Source: Deltaproteobacteria bacterium (GTDB taxonomy: Bacteria > Bdellovibrionota > UBA1018). Taken from it: a stretch of 11,731 bases of DNA. Of the stretch, positions 1-6,145 are shown in pieces. The stretch is from the NCBI GenBank assembly GCA_013286765.1, contig JABDFB010000072.1, positions 1-11,731 of the forward strand. Direction: 5' to 3'. Numbering within the stretch: the first letter of the stretch is position 1; each line of letters starts with the position of its first letter. The notes under the pieces are model-generated. The model had not been told where the DNA came from. It worked only from the letters and a program-made list of their open reading frames with translations, and ran no database searches. The position numbers and the translations under genes are program-made.

Positions 1-1440
1 ACGGATTTCAGAAAATTCGACTTCTACTTAGGAATGTATGACTCCAGATATACCGCTAAAGAAGGCGTACTAAAGCAAGGTTTAAGGACTGTCTTAACGG
101 ATTTCAAACTCAGACTCCCCGAAGATAAAACTCCGGGACATTGGCAGTGGGGCCCAATTTACTGTTTAACGCAAGTTATCGAAAGACCGACCGGCGAAGC
201 CGGAAAACAAATCGCCGAACAATGTAAGAAATTTACGGAGCTCAATACAGAAAAAACAAAAAACTATGCGGCCCTTCTTCAGACTTCGCTCAATCTTTTC
301 TACTTGCGCTGCCAAGGATCGGTATTGCCAGATCCACACTCACAGGCGCTTTGTCGGAAGATTTTCGAAACGCGCGATATTCCTCCCACAATTTCTCCGC
401 ATTTTAATCCTGAAAACTGGCGCCCCTACGCAGAGGAAACAGAGTTTCAATATTTCATGAGAACACTGGGTCAATACCACTTCTACTTTGAGGATTTAGG
501 CCTAAAGAGAACCGATTCACGCCAAGGAATACGGGTGCTCGAAACAAAACTAGCTAATGTCATCGATGAAATCGCAAGCAAACAACCGCTCGGACAAAGT
601 CTTATTGTGCGTGCGATGGGCTACCTCGGTTTGAAATCGGTCTTCAGTAGGGCCACGTTGCTTGGGCTCATCATGGGCGTGAATACGATGGCACTGACCA
701 TGGTTTTGATTTTTGCCGCAGGTTTATTTTTGATGATCTTAGAACGCCTTTTCCCCGCCAGAAAACTACCCATGGTCAAAGGCTGGTGGAAGCGAGTCGT
801 TATTATCAACCTGCTGCAAGCGGGGGTCGTCATTACAGGCGGATATACTTGGGAATATTGGTTTCACGACTACAGTCTTTTTCACTTAAGCGACACGGTA
901 GGAATAACCTGGTCGGTGTGGATTGGGTATTTTGTTATTACGTTTGTTTATTATTTTTGGCATCGATGGCGGCACGATGTCCCATTCCTCTGGGATACTC
1001 TACACCAAATTCACCACAGTCCGCAGCGCCTTGAAACAGTAACGTCGTTCTACAAACACCCCATAGAGATTTTCACAAATTCGTTGCTCATCTCTTTTAC
1101 GATTTACACGGTGCTGGGTGTGAACACAGAAGCCGGGGCATGGATTACGTTATTAACTTCCTATGCGGAATTCTTCTATCATATGAATCTCAAAACGCCT
1201 CATTGGGTAGGATACATTCTGCAAAGGCCTGAATCGCATCGTTACCATCATGAGCTTGGCAAACATTACAACAATTTTTCTGATCTTCCGCTTTGGGACA
1301 TGCTCTTCGGGACTTTCTATAACCCGAGAGATGAAGACACAAAATGCGGATTCAAGCCTGAGCGTGAAGCCAAATTTTTGCAAATGCTCCTATTTAGGAA
1401 TGTCAATAAGCCTATGAAAAGGGTAACAGAACAAAAGTGA
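1..1440 (+). CDS. Fatty acid hydroxylase/sterol desaturase-family membrane protein, 5' partial, possible patatin-type N-terminal part
   Basis: The frame is open to base 1, so this is probably the 3' part of a longer gene; the first ATG in the window is at 34. Numbered from that Met, residues 1-200 are soluble and 205-240, 253-275, 290-309 and 350-375 are hydrophobic. The C-terminal half carries the histidine clusters of the fatty acid hydroxylase superfamily: HRWRH (310-314), HQIHH (324-328) and HRYHH (402-406), which in this family bind a di-iron centre for O2-dependent hydroxylation or desaturation of a lipid. The residues upstream of Met34 and the first ~200 (DFYLGMYDS, YHFYFEDLGL) remind me of the C-terminal region of patatin-like phospholipases; this is recollection, not a proven match. 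If right, a lipid hydrolase is fused to a lipid hydroxylase. It heads an operon, with 30 bp to the next gene. Confidence 0.85.
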   Translation, partial: TDFRKFDFYLGMYDSRYTAKEGVLKQGLRTVLTDFKLRLPEDKTPGHWQWGPIYCLTQVIERPTGEAGKQIAEQCKKFTELNTEKTKNYAALLQTSLNLFYLRCQGSVLPDPHSQALCRKIFETRDIPPTISPHFNPENWRPYAEETEFQYFMRTLGQYHFYFEDLGLKRTDSRQGIRVLETKLANVIDEIASKQPLGQSLIVRAMGYLGLKSVFSRATLLGLIMGVNTMALTMVLIFAAGLFLMILERLFPARKLPMVKGWWKRVVIINLLQAGVVITGGYTWEYWFHDYSLFHLSDTVGITWSVWIGYFVITFVYYFWHRWRHDVPFLWDTLHQIHHSPQRLETVTSFYKHPIEIFTNSLLISFTIYTVLGVNTEAGAWITLLTSYAEFFYHMNLKTPHWVGYILQRPESHRYHHELGKHYNNFSDLPLWDMLFGTFYNPRDEDTKCGFKPEREAKFLQMLLFRNVNKPMKRVTEQK

Positions 1441-1470
1441 GCCCTATCAATTGAAGCCGAGGTGATAGCA

Positions 1471-1977
1471 ATGAACATTGGCGAGAGTAATAAAATAAGT
1501 TTTGCGAGAAAAACCGGGATCGCGGTTTTGTTGGTTTTAGGCCTTCTTCAATCTATGGGTTACATCCTGAACATCCCCGCATTGCGGGGAATCGGGCTGG
1601 CCATGGTGGCCTCACCACTTCCACTTGTTTTTTCTAGTTTTCGCGGATTGGAGACTTTTTCGTCGGATTTTAAATTGAGCGTCATTACTCAAAGTGGCCG
1701 AACCATTGAGACCGAATTAGGTCCAAAAAACTACGGCCTCTTAGAAGGTCCTTATAATCGCCGAAATGTTTACGGCGCAGTGGCTGCATATGGGGCAAAG
1801 CTCACGGAAGGAAATGAGCCAAAACTGGTTCACGCTGTCCTCAAATATGGATTTTGTTCTGGCCCGCTTCTAAAACCTCTGCAATTAACGGAGCCTATTA
1901 AACATGCGCAGCTTCGTGTGATCAATCGATTCAGCGCTGAACCCTTGGACTCGACCTTGGAGGTCCAATGCGACTAG
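1471..1977 (+). CDS. Small membrane-anchored protein of unknown function
   Basis: I do not recognise a family. The ATG at 1471 is preferred because the sequence gaggtg (1459-1464 region), a good Shine-Dalgarno match, lies about 6 nt before it. The in-frame GTG at 1462 overlaps that site and is unlikely to be used. The 168-aa product has a hydrophobic N-terminal helix (about 16-33) and a second hydrophobic stretch (38-57), then a soluble domain of about 110 residues with two Cys (129 and 167). It lies 30 bp after the hydroxylase gene, and its stop overlaps the next gene by 10 bp, so the three genes are probably co-transcribed and the last two translationally coupled. A role as an accessory of the lipid enzyme or of the downstream thiol-redox protein is inference from position only. 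Confidence 0.75.
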   Translation: MNIGESNKISFARKTGIAVLLVLGLLQSMGYILNIPALRGIGLAMVASPLPLVFSSFRGLETFSSDFKLSVITQSGRTIETELGPKNYGLLEGPYNRRNVYGAVAAYGAKLTEGNEPKLVHAVLKYGFCSGPLLKPLQLTEPIKHAQLRVINRFSAEPLDSTLEVQCD

Positions 1978-3215
1978 ATATGATTAAATCGGCAATAGGA
2001 CTGTCCCAGCCTTTGAATTATTCCAAATGGCAATTCAGACTCTTCCGAATTATCTTTGGAATTTATCTCATCATTCACTTCACTATGCTCATTCCTTATG
2101 GACCCGAGCTCTTTAGCCGAACGGGCCTCATAGCAAATCCTGAATGGATTCCCACTTATTCGCTTTTTCCGAATTTATTATTGTTGTTCGATACACCCCT
2201 TGGGACTCAGCTTTTTCTCGGAGCCCTGGCAGCGCTAGCAATGTTATTTACTGTAGGCTGGAAGCGGCCCTGGATTGCATTTGTCCTTTGGTATGGGTGG
2301 GCATGTTTACTGAATCGAAATATTTTTATCAATAACCCCGGTCTACCGATGGTCGGTTGGATATTGCTCGCATGCGCCTTAATTCCAGACGATAAAGAAA
2401 ATCCGAATTCGAATACGCCCTGGGAAATGCCAGCTGCGCTATTTTGGGGTGCCTGGTTTATCATGGCCTTTGGTTACACGGTAAGCGGCATTCATAAAAT
2501 GAGCTCCCCCAGTTGGCCGGACGGAACAGCGATCTTGCGTTTACTACAAAATCCGTTGGCTCGTGACGTTCCTTGGCGTGAGTGGTTGCTCCTTGGACCG
2601 CAATGGATTTTTAATGGAATGACTTATTTCTCGTTGGGATTAGAATTATTCTTTCTACCGTTAGCTTTATTTGTTTGGACTCGCCCCTGGGTCTGGCTTG
2701 CGATGGTTGGTATGCATTTAGGAATTCTGTCTCTGGTCAGCTTCGCAGACCTAACGACCGGGGTCTTAATGATCCATCTTTTTACATTCGATTCTCGTTG
2801 GATCAAACCCTGCGGAAAACGACCGCAAGAACTCATTTTATTTTTCGACGGAGTCTGCGGACTCTGCAACTCCGCAGTTGACTTTGTCATGGCCGAGGAC
2901 CGTGAAAAACGATTCAAATTCTCGGCACTGCAAAGCGGTTTTGCCGCTCAGAAACTCCGCCCCGAGCAGATCCGCAATCTGCAGTCGATGGTGGTAAGTC
3001 GAGACGGCAAAATTTTTGAAAAATCGAATGCAGTTCTGGAGATCTGCGCCCAACTCGGTGGCGTCTGGCGTCTCGCAGAGATTTTTCGCATTATTCCAGA
3101 TTCGATTCGCGACGCTGTTTACAGCTTTGTAGCCACCAACCGCTACCGCTGGTTCGGCAAGCGCGAAACCTGCCGCATGCCGACTCTGGAAGAGCGCGCA
3201 CGTTTTGTGGGATAA
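1968..3215 (+). CDS. HTTM-like multi-pass membrane protein fused to a DCC1-type thiol-disulfide domain (DUF393)
   Basis: The protein has 415 aa. Residues 20-280 contain about seven hydrophobic helices (25-45, 80-97, 101-118, 125-140, 157-175, 214-236, 240-262), with the layout of HTTM/vitamin-K-carboxylase-like membrane proteins. Residues 287-415 form a DCC1 (YuxK, DUF393) domain with the redox motif F-D-G-V-C297-G-L-C300-N and the family's conserved C-terminal block (NRYRWFGKRETCRMPT, 391-406). DCC proteins are thioredoxin-fold CxxC proteins, usually of unproven substrate. The ATG at 1968 overlaps the previous stop by 10 bp and has ggaggt at 1959-1964, a short 3-nt spacing; the ATG at 1980 is a possible alternative start. 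It is the last gene of the operon. A disulfide or thiol function coupled to a membrane substrate is inferred. Confidence 0.88.
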   Translation: MRLDMIKSAIGLSQPLNYSKWQFRLFRIIFGIYLIIHFTMLIPYGPELFSRTGLIANPEWIPTYSLFPNLLLLFDTPLGTQLFLGALAALAMLFTVGWKRPWIAFVLWYGWACLLNRNIFINNPGLPMVGWILLACALIPDDKENPNSNTPWEMPAALFWGAWFIMAFGYTVSGIHKMSSPSWPDGTAILRLLQNPLARDVPWREWLLLGPQWIFNGMTYFSLGLELFFLPLALFVWTRPWVWLAMVGMHLGILSLVSFADLTTGVLMIHLFTFDSRWIKPCGKRPQELILFFDGVCGLCNSAVDFVMAEDREKRFKFSALQSGFAAQKLRPEQIRNLQSMVVSRDGKIFEKSNAVLEICAQLGGVWRLAEIFRIIPDSIRDAVYSFVATNRYRWFGKRETCRMPTLEERARFVG

Positions 3216-3264
3216 GCTGCACAAAGAACAAAACTTTCTATAATCTTAAGGATTTACAGTGGAC

Positions 3265-3294
3265 TTGATAAAATGTGCATTTTATGCATATAAC
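3265..3294 (+). promoter_or_regulatory. Sigma70-type promoter with palindrome in the spacer (toxin-antitoxin promoter)
   Basis: TTGATA (3265-3270) and TATAAC (3289-3294) are each 5/6 matches to consensus, separated by 18 bp. The spacer holds TGCAT-TTT-ATGCA (3276-3288), extendable to 8-bp arms with one mismatch (3273-3291), a good place for an autorepressor operator. Transcription would start about 3300-3301, on the second ATG of the following gene, so the mRNA would have no leader. Confidence 0.5.
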
Positions 3295-3299
3295 ATATG

Positions 3300-3533
3300 A
3301 TGTCTCCGACGATTATTCAAACTAAGAATTTGTTTTTTAGGATTTATCCGAAAGACCACAAACCAAAACATGTTCACATAATCGGTCCTGACGCTGAAGC
3401 AAAGTTCAATTTGGAGACTATGGATTTTATTGAGAGTTACGGATTTTCGGCAAAATCGCTCAAAATTATCAAAGAAGTGATTTGTGATAATCTAGATACA
3501 TTATTGGAGGCATGGGATGACTATCAAAAATAG
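3300..3533 (+). CDS. DUF4160 family protein, probable toxin of a type II toxin-antitoxin pair
   Basis: This 77-aa protein (78 aa if the ATG at 3297 is used) has the DUF4160 pattern: an N-terminal F-F-R-I-Y strand, the conserved P-K-H-V-H-I motif (residues 23-28 counted from 3297), DAEAKF, then GFSAKSLKII and a C-terminal LLEAWDDY. DUF4160 proteins are small and often paired with an antitoxin-like partner, typically DUF2442; the biochemical activity of most members is not established. There is no Shine-Dalgarno sequence before either ATG and the predicted transcription start falls on the ATG at 3300, so leaderless translation is likely. The gene overlaps the next by 17 bp, a usual toxin-antitoxin layout. 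The toxin assignment comes from family and context, not from a visible active site. Confidence 0.8.
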   Translation: MSPTIIQTKNLFFRIYPKDHKPKHVHIIGPDAEAKFNLETMDFIESYGFSAKSLKIIKEVICDNLDTLLEAWDDYQK

Positions 3534-3783
3534 AAAAATTAGATACGGAAATGTCGAATTAGACAATGATGAATTTGATCGAAGAAACCTAAAAATCCGA
3601 GTCACAATGATGATTGACGCAGATATCGTCGATCGATACAAGAATGAAGCTGAAAAAAAACATACTAAATATCAGACACTGATGAATCAAAAGTTACGTG
3701 AAGCTTTCGTTATCCAGGACGATTTGGAGTCTCGGATTAAACTCTTAGAACAAAAAGTATTTAGAAAAGTCGGAGTGAAATAA
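3517..3783 (+). CDS. Ribbon-helix-helix (CopG/BrnA-like) antitoxin
   Basis: This 88-aa basic protein starts at ATG 3517 with a strong site, ggagg (3506-3510), 6 nt upstream. Its start lies 17 bp inside the DUF4160 gene, so translation is probably coupled or favoured over the partner. Residues 26-33 (IRVTMMID) read as the DNA-contacting beta strand of a ribbon-helix-helix domain, followed by two helices (34-47 and 51-65, with ADIVDRYKNEAEKK and KYQTLMNQKLREAF), as in CopG and BrnA antitoxins. Residues 68-82 could form a short coiled coil. In this layout the protein would neutralise its partner and repress the promoter at 3265-3294. The pairing with DUF4160 instead of a DUF2442 partner is unusual. 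The gene ends 2 bp from the convergent oxidoreductase. Confidence 0.75.
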   Translation: MTIKNRKIRYGNVELDNDEFDRRNLKIRVTMMIDADIVDRYKNEAEKKHTKYQTLMNQKLREAFVIQDDLESRIKLLEQKVFRKVGVK

Positions 3784-3785
3784 AA

Positions 3786-4259
3786 TCACCGAAATTGGCT
3801 ATAGCTTGCTCCAGTATAAACCATATCTAAATATTTACTCGTCAACTTGAACGGAATTTCAAATCCCTCCGGAAGTTCTGCGTTCCCTCCTGAGGCAATT
3901 AAATACGTTTTTTTTCCCTTGAGCGATCTACCAACAGGCTTATCGACTGTGATGAGCTCAGTCAATCGATCAAAGAACACTTTCATCTGACCACTCATCG
4001 AATACCAATAGACTGGTGTAGCAAAAACGATGATTTCAGATTCCAGGATTCTCTCAACGATTTCTCGAAATCGGTCGGTACCGCTCGTGGAACCGTAGTC
4101 ATAGTACATCAATCCGTAGTCTCGAAGATCTATCATTTCGTACTTCGGCCACGGACAAAGCCGTTCCACCGTCTTTAAGGTGTTACTGCTATCTCTTGCG
4201 CTTCCCAGGATGACCAAGACCTTTTCCGAAAGGTGATTTGGGCTATTTGTACCAAACAT
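3786..4259 (-). CDS. Flavodoxin-fold NAD(P)H-dependent FMN oxidoreductase
   Basis: This 157-aa protein has the flavodoxin-like fold of NAD(P)H:quinone/FMN reductases. The first strand and phosphate loop are VLVILGSARDSSNT (14-27), the GSxRxxSNT signature that holds the FMN phosphate. The second FMN-contacting segment is ATPVYWYSMSGQMKVFFDR (80-98), typical of the family, and a third strand with SGG (123-125) follows. It is probably a cytoplasmic flavoprotein reducing quinones, nitro or other small acceptors; the substrate cannot be read from sequence. I chose the ATG at 4259; an in-frame TTG at 4265 adds two residues. Neither start has a clear ribosome site. It converges on the antitoxin gene with only 2 bp between stop codons, so read-through of either is antisense to the other. 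Confidence 0.88.
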   Translation of the reverse strand: MFGTNSPNHLSEKVLVILGSARDSSNTLKTVERLCPWPKYEMIDLRDYGLMYYDYGSTSGTDRFREIVERILESEIIVFATPVYWYSMSGQMKVFFDRLTELITVDKPVGRSLKGKKTYLIASGGNAELPEGFEIPFKLTSKYLDMVYTGASYSQFR

Positions 4260-4320
4260 AGGCAATTTGTATCACGTGTCCTGGATTTACTGACGAATTT
4301 TCTATTTAATCGACAGTGTG

Positions 4321-4338
4321 TCGACTTGTTGGAGTCGA
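4321..4338. terminator. Small hairpin downstream of the chorismate-mutase-like gene, weak terminator candidate
   Basis: TCGACT (4321-4326) and AGTCGA (4333-4338) pair around a 6-nt loop, 25 bp beyond the minus-strand stop at 4363. No T-run follows on either strand, so termination is doubtful. A further GTCGAT-like segment near 4308-4313 could pair alternatively with the right arm. Confidence 0.25.
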
Positions 4339-4362
4339 TTTAAAGCGAAAACGATTCTATCC

Positions 4363-4740
4363 CTATTCTTGCTTCGAATCGATATATCTCTGTTCAAACT
4401 CGGTAGATTCTCGAATAATCGATTTGAAGGTTTCTACAACGAGAGTTTCTGGCAAACCCAATTTCTTTGCTTCTCCCCTGAGTGCATTGATCTGATCATC
4501 GATTCTCTTCTGATCAGTAGCGATTTTCGTTCCGTGCAACTTCAAATCTCCAGCCCGCTGAACATATGCAGTTCTTTGGACTAAGAGTTCCACTATTTTG
4601 TGGTTTAACCCGTCGATCCCATTCCGAACACATTTTAAATCTTTGCATTTAATCGCTTCGACTTCATAAAAGTTTTGCATCGTTTGGACAGAAAAGACTA
4701 CTGGACTCGCCAGCAGCAAGGGTATTAAGGCAAATTTCAC
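4363..4740 (-). CDS. Exported chorismate mutase-like protein (AroQ fold)
   Basis: This 125-aa protein starts at a GTG, supported by aaggag (complement of 4749-4754) 8 nt upstream. Residues 1-18 form a signal peptide (MKFALIPLLLASPVVFS). Residues 36-120 match the single-domain AroQ chorismate mutase pattern, chorismate to prephenate, with counterparts of E. coli residues R11, R28, K39, D48, R51 and S84 at R39, R56, K67, D76, R79 and S112. The Glu52 equivalent is Ile80. The Gln88 position is Glu116 (as in yeast) with Gln117 beside it. Cys32 and Cys37 could form a disulfide, which suits the periplasm. Exported chorismate mutases exist in several Gram-negative bacteria with unclear roles. The Glu52 change may mean altered activity or simply a subfamily trait. 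The gene is divergent from the ORF6N-DnaA fusion. Confidence 0.8.
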   Translation of the reverse strand: MKFALIPLLLASPVVFSVQTMQNFYEVEAIKCKDLKCVRNGIDGLNHKIVELLVQRTAYVQRAGDLKLHGTKIATDQKRIDDQINALRGEAKKLGLPETLVVETFKSIIRESTEFEQRYIDSKQE

Positions 4741-4761
4741 AATCAGTTCTCCTTGAAGTTT

Positions 4762-4792
4762 TTTATAAACGTGGTTTGACCTGTAGCATCAA
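4762..4792 (-). promoter_or_regulatory. Weak candidate promoter for the chorismate-mutase-like gene
   Basis: On the minus strand TTGATG (4792-4787) precedes TTTATA (4769-4764) by 17 bp, or TATAAA (4767-4762) by 19 bp. A start about 4755 would leave a short leader containing the aaggag ribosome site. Matches are moderate. Confidence 0.3.
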
Positions 4793-4826
4793 AACAAGTG
4801 AAGTTAAAGCCTTCTTCAGCCTCCGA

Positions 4827-4855
4827 ACTTGAAATCACAATTTGTGATTTCAAGT
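4827..4855. repeat. Perfect 29-bp palindrome, copy 1 (promoter region)
   Basis: The 14-nt arm acttgaaatcacaa (4827-4840), a single central T (4841) and the exact reverse complement (4842-4855) form a perfect inverted repeat. It lies in the divergent intergenic region, immediately upstream of and touching a TATACT -10-like hexamer (4855-4860) that would drive the ORF6N-DnaA gene; TTGAAA inside the left arm is a possible -35, but its 20-bp spacing is long. An identical copy lies at 5111-5139. Together these features point to an operator. Confidence 0.9.
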
Positions 4856-4860
4856 ATACT
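4855..4860 (+). promoter_or_regulatory. Candidate -10 element for the ORF6N-DnaA fusion gene
   Basis: TATACT is a 5/6 match to the -10 consensus and lies 46-51 bp before the TTG start and about 58 bp before the ATG start. No -35 with normal spacing is seen: TTGAAA at 4829-4834 is 20 bp away and lies within the palindrome. A protein on the palindrome would cover the polymerase site or act as an activator. Confidence 0.4.
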
Positions 4861-4917
4861 GCCTTTGTTTCAGACGGGCTTGAATGTATAGGCGCTTTGA
4901 GTTAATTGAAACCGCTT

Positions 4918-5691
4918 ATGTCAACAGCGCTCGCGGAATCTGATATTAATCGCTCCATCTATTCAATTCGCGGACTTCGGGTCATGTTAGATTTTGATTT
5001 GGCAGTGCTATACTTGACTGAAACACGCGTTCTAAATCAAGCAGTACGACGTAACAAAGAGTATTTTCCACCGGACTTCATATTTCAGCTGACTAGTGAT
5101 GAACTCGAAAACTTGAAATCACAATTTGTGATTTCAAGTTTCCAGCACGGTGGGCGTCGCCACCTACCCAATGCTTTCACAGAGCAAGGAATCGCAGTCT
5201 TGTCCAGCGTCCTAAATAGCAAACGCGCCGTAGAAATGAATATTGCAATCATGCGTGCTTTCGTACTTCACAGAAACGCAGAGATCTCACCTGCGCTAGC
5301 GACGCGATTTGATCAATTGGAAACCAGACTCGAAAGAATCGAAAAATATATGTTAACCAATACCGCAACCACTGTAAGGACCACCCTAAGTACTACTGAC
5401 CGCCCCGCACACCGACCGATCGAAGCCATCCTCGACCGTGTTGCCAAGTACTACGCTCTAAAACCCTCCGACTTAAAATCACCCATCAGAAAGAAAAAAA
5501 TCGCACTGCCTCGGCAAGTAGCGATGTATTTAGTGAGAAAATGGACTGGTCTGAGTTTTAGCGATATCGGAAGTTACTTTGGCGGGAAAGATCACACCAC
5601 TGTTTTACATGCTTATCGAAAAATCGAGACTGAACTAAAAAAGAGTGATTTTCTCAGAGAAGAAATCGATGCGATTCAGTCCAAGCTTTAA
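4918..5691 (+). CDS. ORF6N-domain protein fused to DnaA domain IV (DNA-binding regulator)
   Basis: The product has 257 aa from the ATG at 4918, or 261 from a TTG at 4906; neither has a strong ribosome site. Numbered from the TTG, residues 15-120 form an ORF6N domain: SIYSIRGLRVMLDFDLAVLY, NQAVRRN, FPPDFIFQLT, LKSQFVISS, then RRHLPNAFTEQGIAVLS (85-100). Known members are phage and bacterial DNA-binding-type proteins. Residues 132-150 are a short coiled-coil linker. Residues 171-241 match the DnaA C-terminal domain, with LPRQVAMYL (201-209) and the signature GGKDHTTVLHA (226-236), which in DnaA reads the DnaA box. No AAA+ domain is present, so it is not an initiator. The segment N69-S78 is encoded by palindrome copy 2. 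A likely role is a transcriptional or replication-linked regulator acting on its own promoter; this is inference. Confidence 0.88.
   Translation: MSTALAESDINRSIYSIRGLRVMLDFDLAVLYLTETRVLNQAVRRNKEYFPPDFIFQLTSDELENLKSQFVISSFQHGGRRHLPNAFTEQGIAVLSSVLNSKRAVEMNIAIMRAFVLHRNAEISPALATRFDQLETRLERIEKYMLTNTATTVRTTLSTTDRPAHRPIEAILDRVAKYYALKPSDLKSPIRKKKIALPRQVAMYLVRKWTGLSFSDIGSYFGGKDHTTVLHAYRKIETELKKSDFLREEIDAIQSKL
5111..5139. repeat. Perfect palindrome, copy 2, inside the ORF6N coding sequence
   Basis: The same 29 bp as at 4827-4855 (identity extends to 30 bp with the flanking A at 5110 and 4826). Here the inverted repeat is longer, 5109-5141 with 16-nt arms. It is read in frame as N-L-K-S-Q-F-V-I-S-S, a conserved part of the ORF6N domain. 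The centres of the two copies (4841 and 5125) are 284 bp apart. Confidence 0.92.
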
Positions 5692-5694
5692 TTT

Positions 5695-5723
5695 TTGACG
5701 TACCATACAATTTTTGTTATCTA
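5695..5723 (+). promoter_or_regulatory. Candidate promoter for the small exported protein
   Basis: TTGACG (5695-5700, 5/6) is followed after 17 bp by TATCTA (5718-5723) with an upstream TG (5715-5716), an extended -10 arrangement. The -10 itself is poor. It starts 4 bp after the ORF6N-DnaA stop. Confidence 0.4.
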
Positions 5724-5746
5724 CGTCGCAAAGGGGAAGTTATTCC

Positions 5747-6133
5747 ATGATTAACAAAGCGGTTTTTTTCTTGATAGCAGGATTGACAGTTCCATTTGCA
5801 GCGCATGCGGACTGGGAATGTTCAGCCACCTGTGAGTACCATTCCACGCATGCTCAGGGAGAAAGGGACGGATTCGTGGAAAGAGTAGAGGTAGACCTGA
5901 TGGTCCATGGAACAAAGCGTACCGAACTTGCTAAATATAGAAAGCCCATTGAGACTTCTGACAAGAATCTTGAAGGAGCGTTCACCGGTTTAACCTTTCG
6001 ATGCCTCGATACTGCCGCTGCGAATACTACGGACCTTTTGCTAGATACGGAATATTCGCCTAAGGTTGTTGATAGTCAGACATTCGAAGAAGCTGATCCA
6101 CAAAAATCTTGCGTCGAAACGGCTAATAATTAA
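5747..6133 (+). CDS. Small exported four-cysteine protein of unknown function
   Basis: This 128-aa protein starts at ATG 5747, with aagggga at 5731-5737 about 9 nt upstream; an upstream in-frame TTG at 5714 is rejected because it would destroy the signal peptide. Residues 1-21 are a classical signal peptide with an A-H-A cleavage site before D22. The mature part has four cysteines (25, 29, 86, 122), enough for two disulfides, and is acidic towards its C-terminus. I recognise no domain. It follows the ORF6N-DnaA gene by 55 bp on the same strand with its own candidate promoter, and ends 12 bp before a strong hairpin. It is probably periplasmic or secreted. Confidence 0.75.
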   Translation: MINKAVFFLIAGLTVPFAAHADWECSATCEYHSTHAQGERDGFVERVEVDLMVHGTKRTELAKYRKPIETSDKNLEGAFTGLTFRCLDTAAANTTDLLLDTEYSPKVVDSQTFEEADPQKSCVETANN

Positions 6134-6145
6134 ATTAACTTAGCG

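Noticed and set aside
4318..4584. Plus-strand frame of 88 codons
   Set aside because: It is the shadow of the chorismate-mutase-like gene on the other strand, which has a signal peptide, a ribosome site and a recognisable fold.
4827..5139. Two palindromes as the ends of an insertion sequence or the start of a repeat array
   Set aside because: Only two copies exist, one is inside a conserved coding motif, and the DNA between them is the normal start of the ORF6N gene without a transposase.
5717..5725. DnaA-box-like TTATCTACG just after the ORF6N-DnaA gene
   Set aside because: It has two mismatches to TTATCCACA, is single, and no cluster of boxes or AT-rich unwinding region is seen, so there is no support for an origin or a DnaA target.
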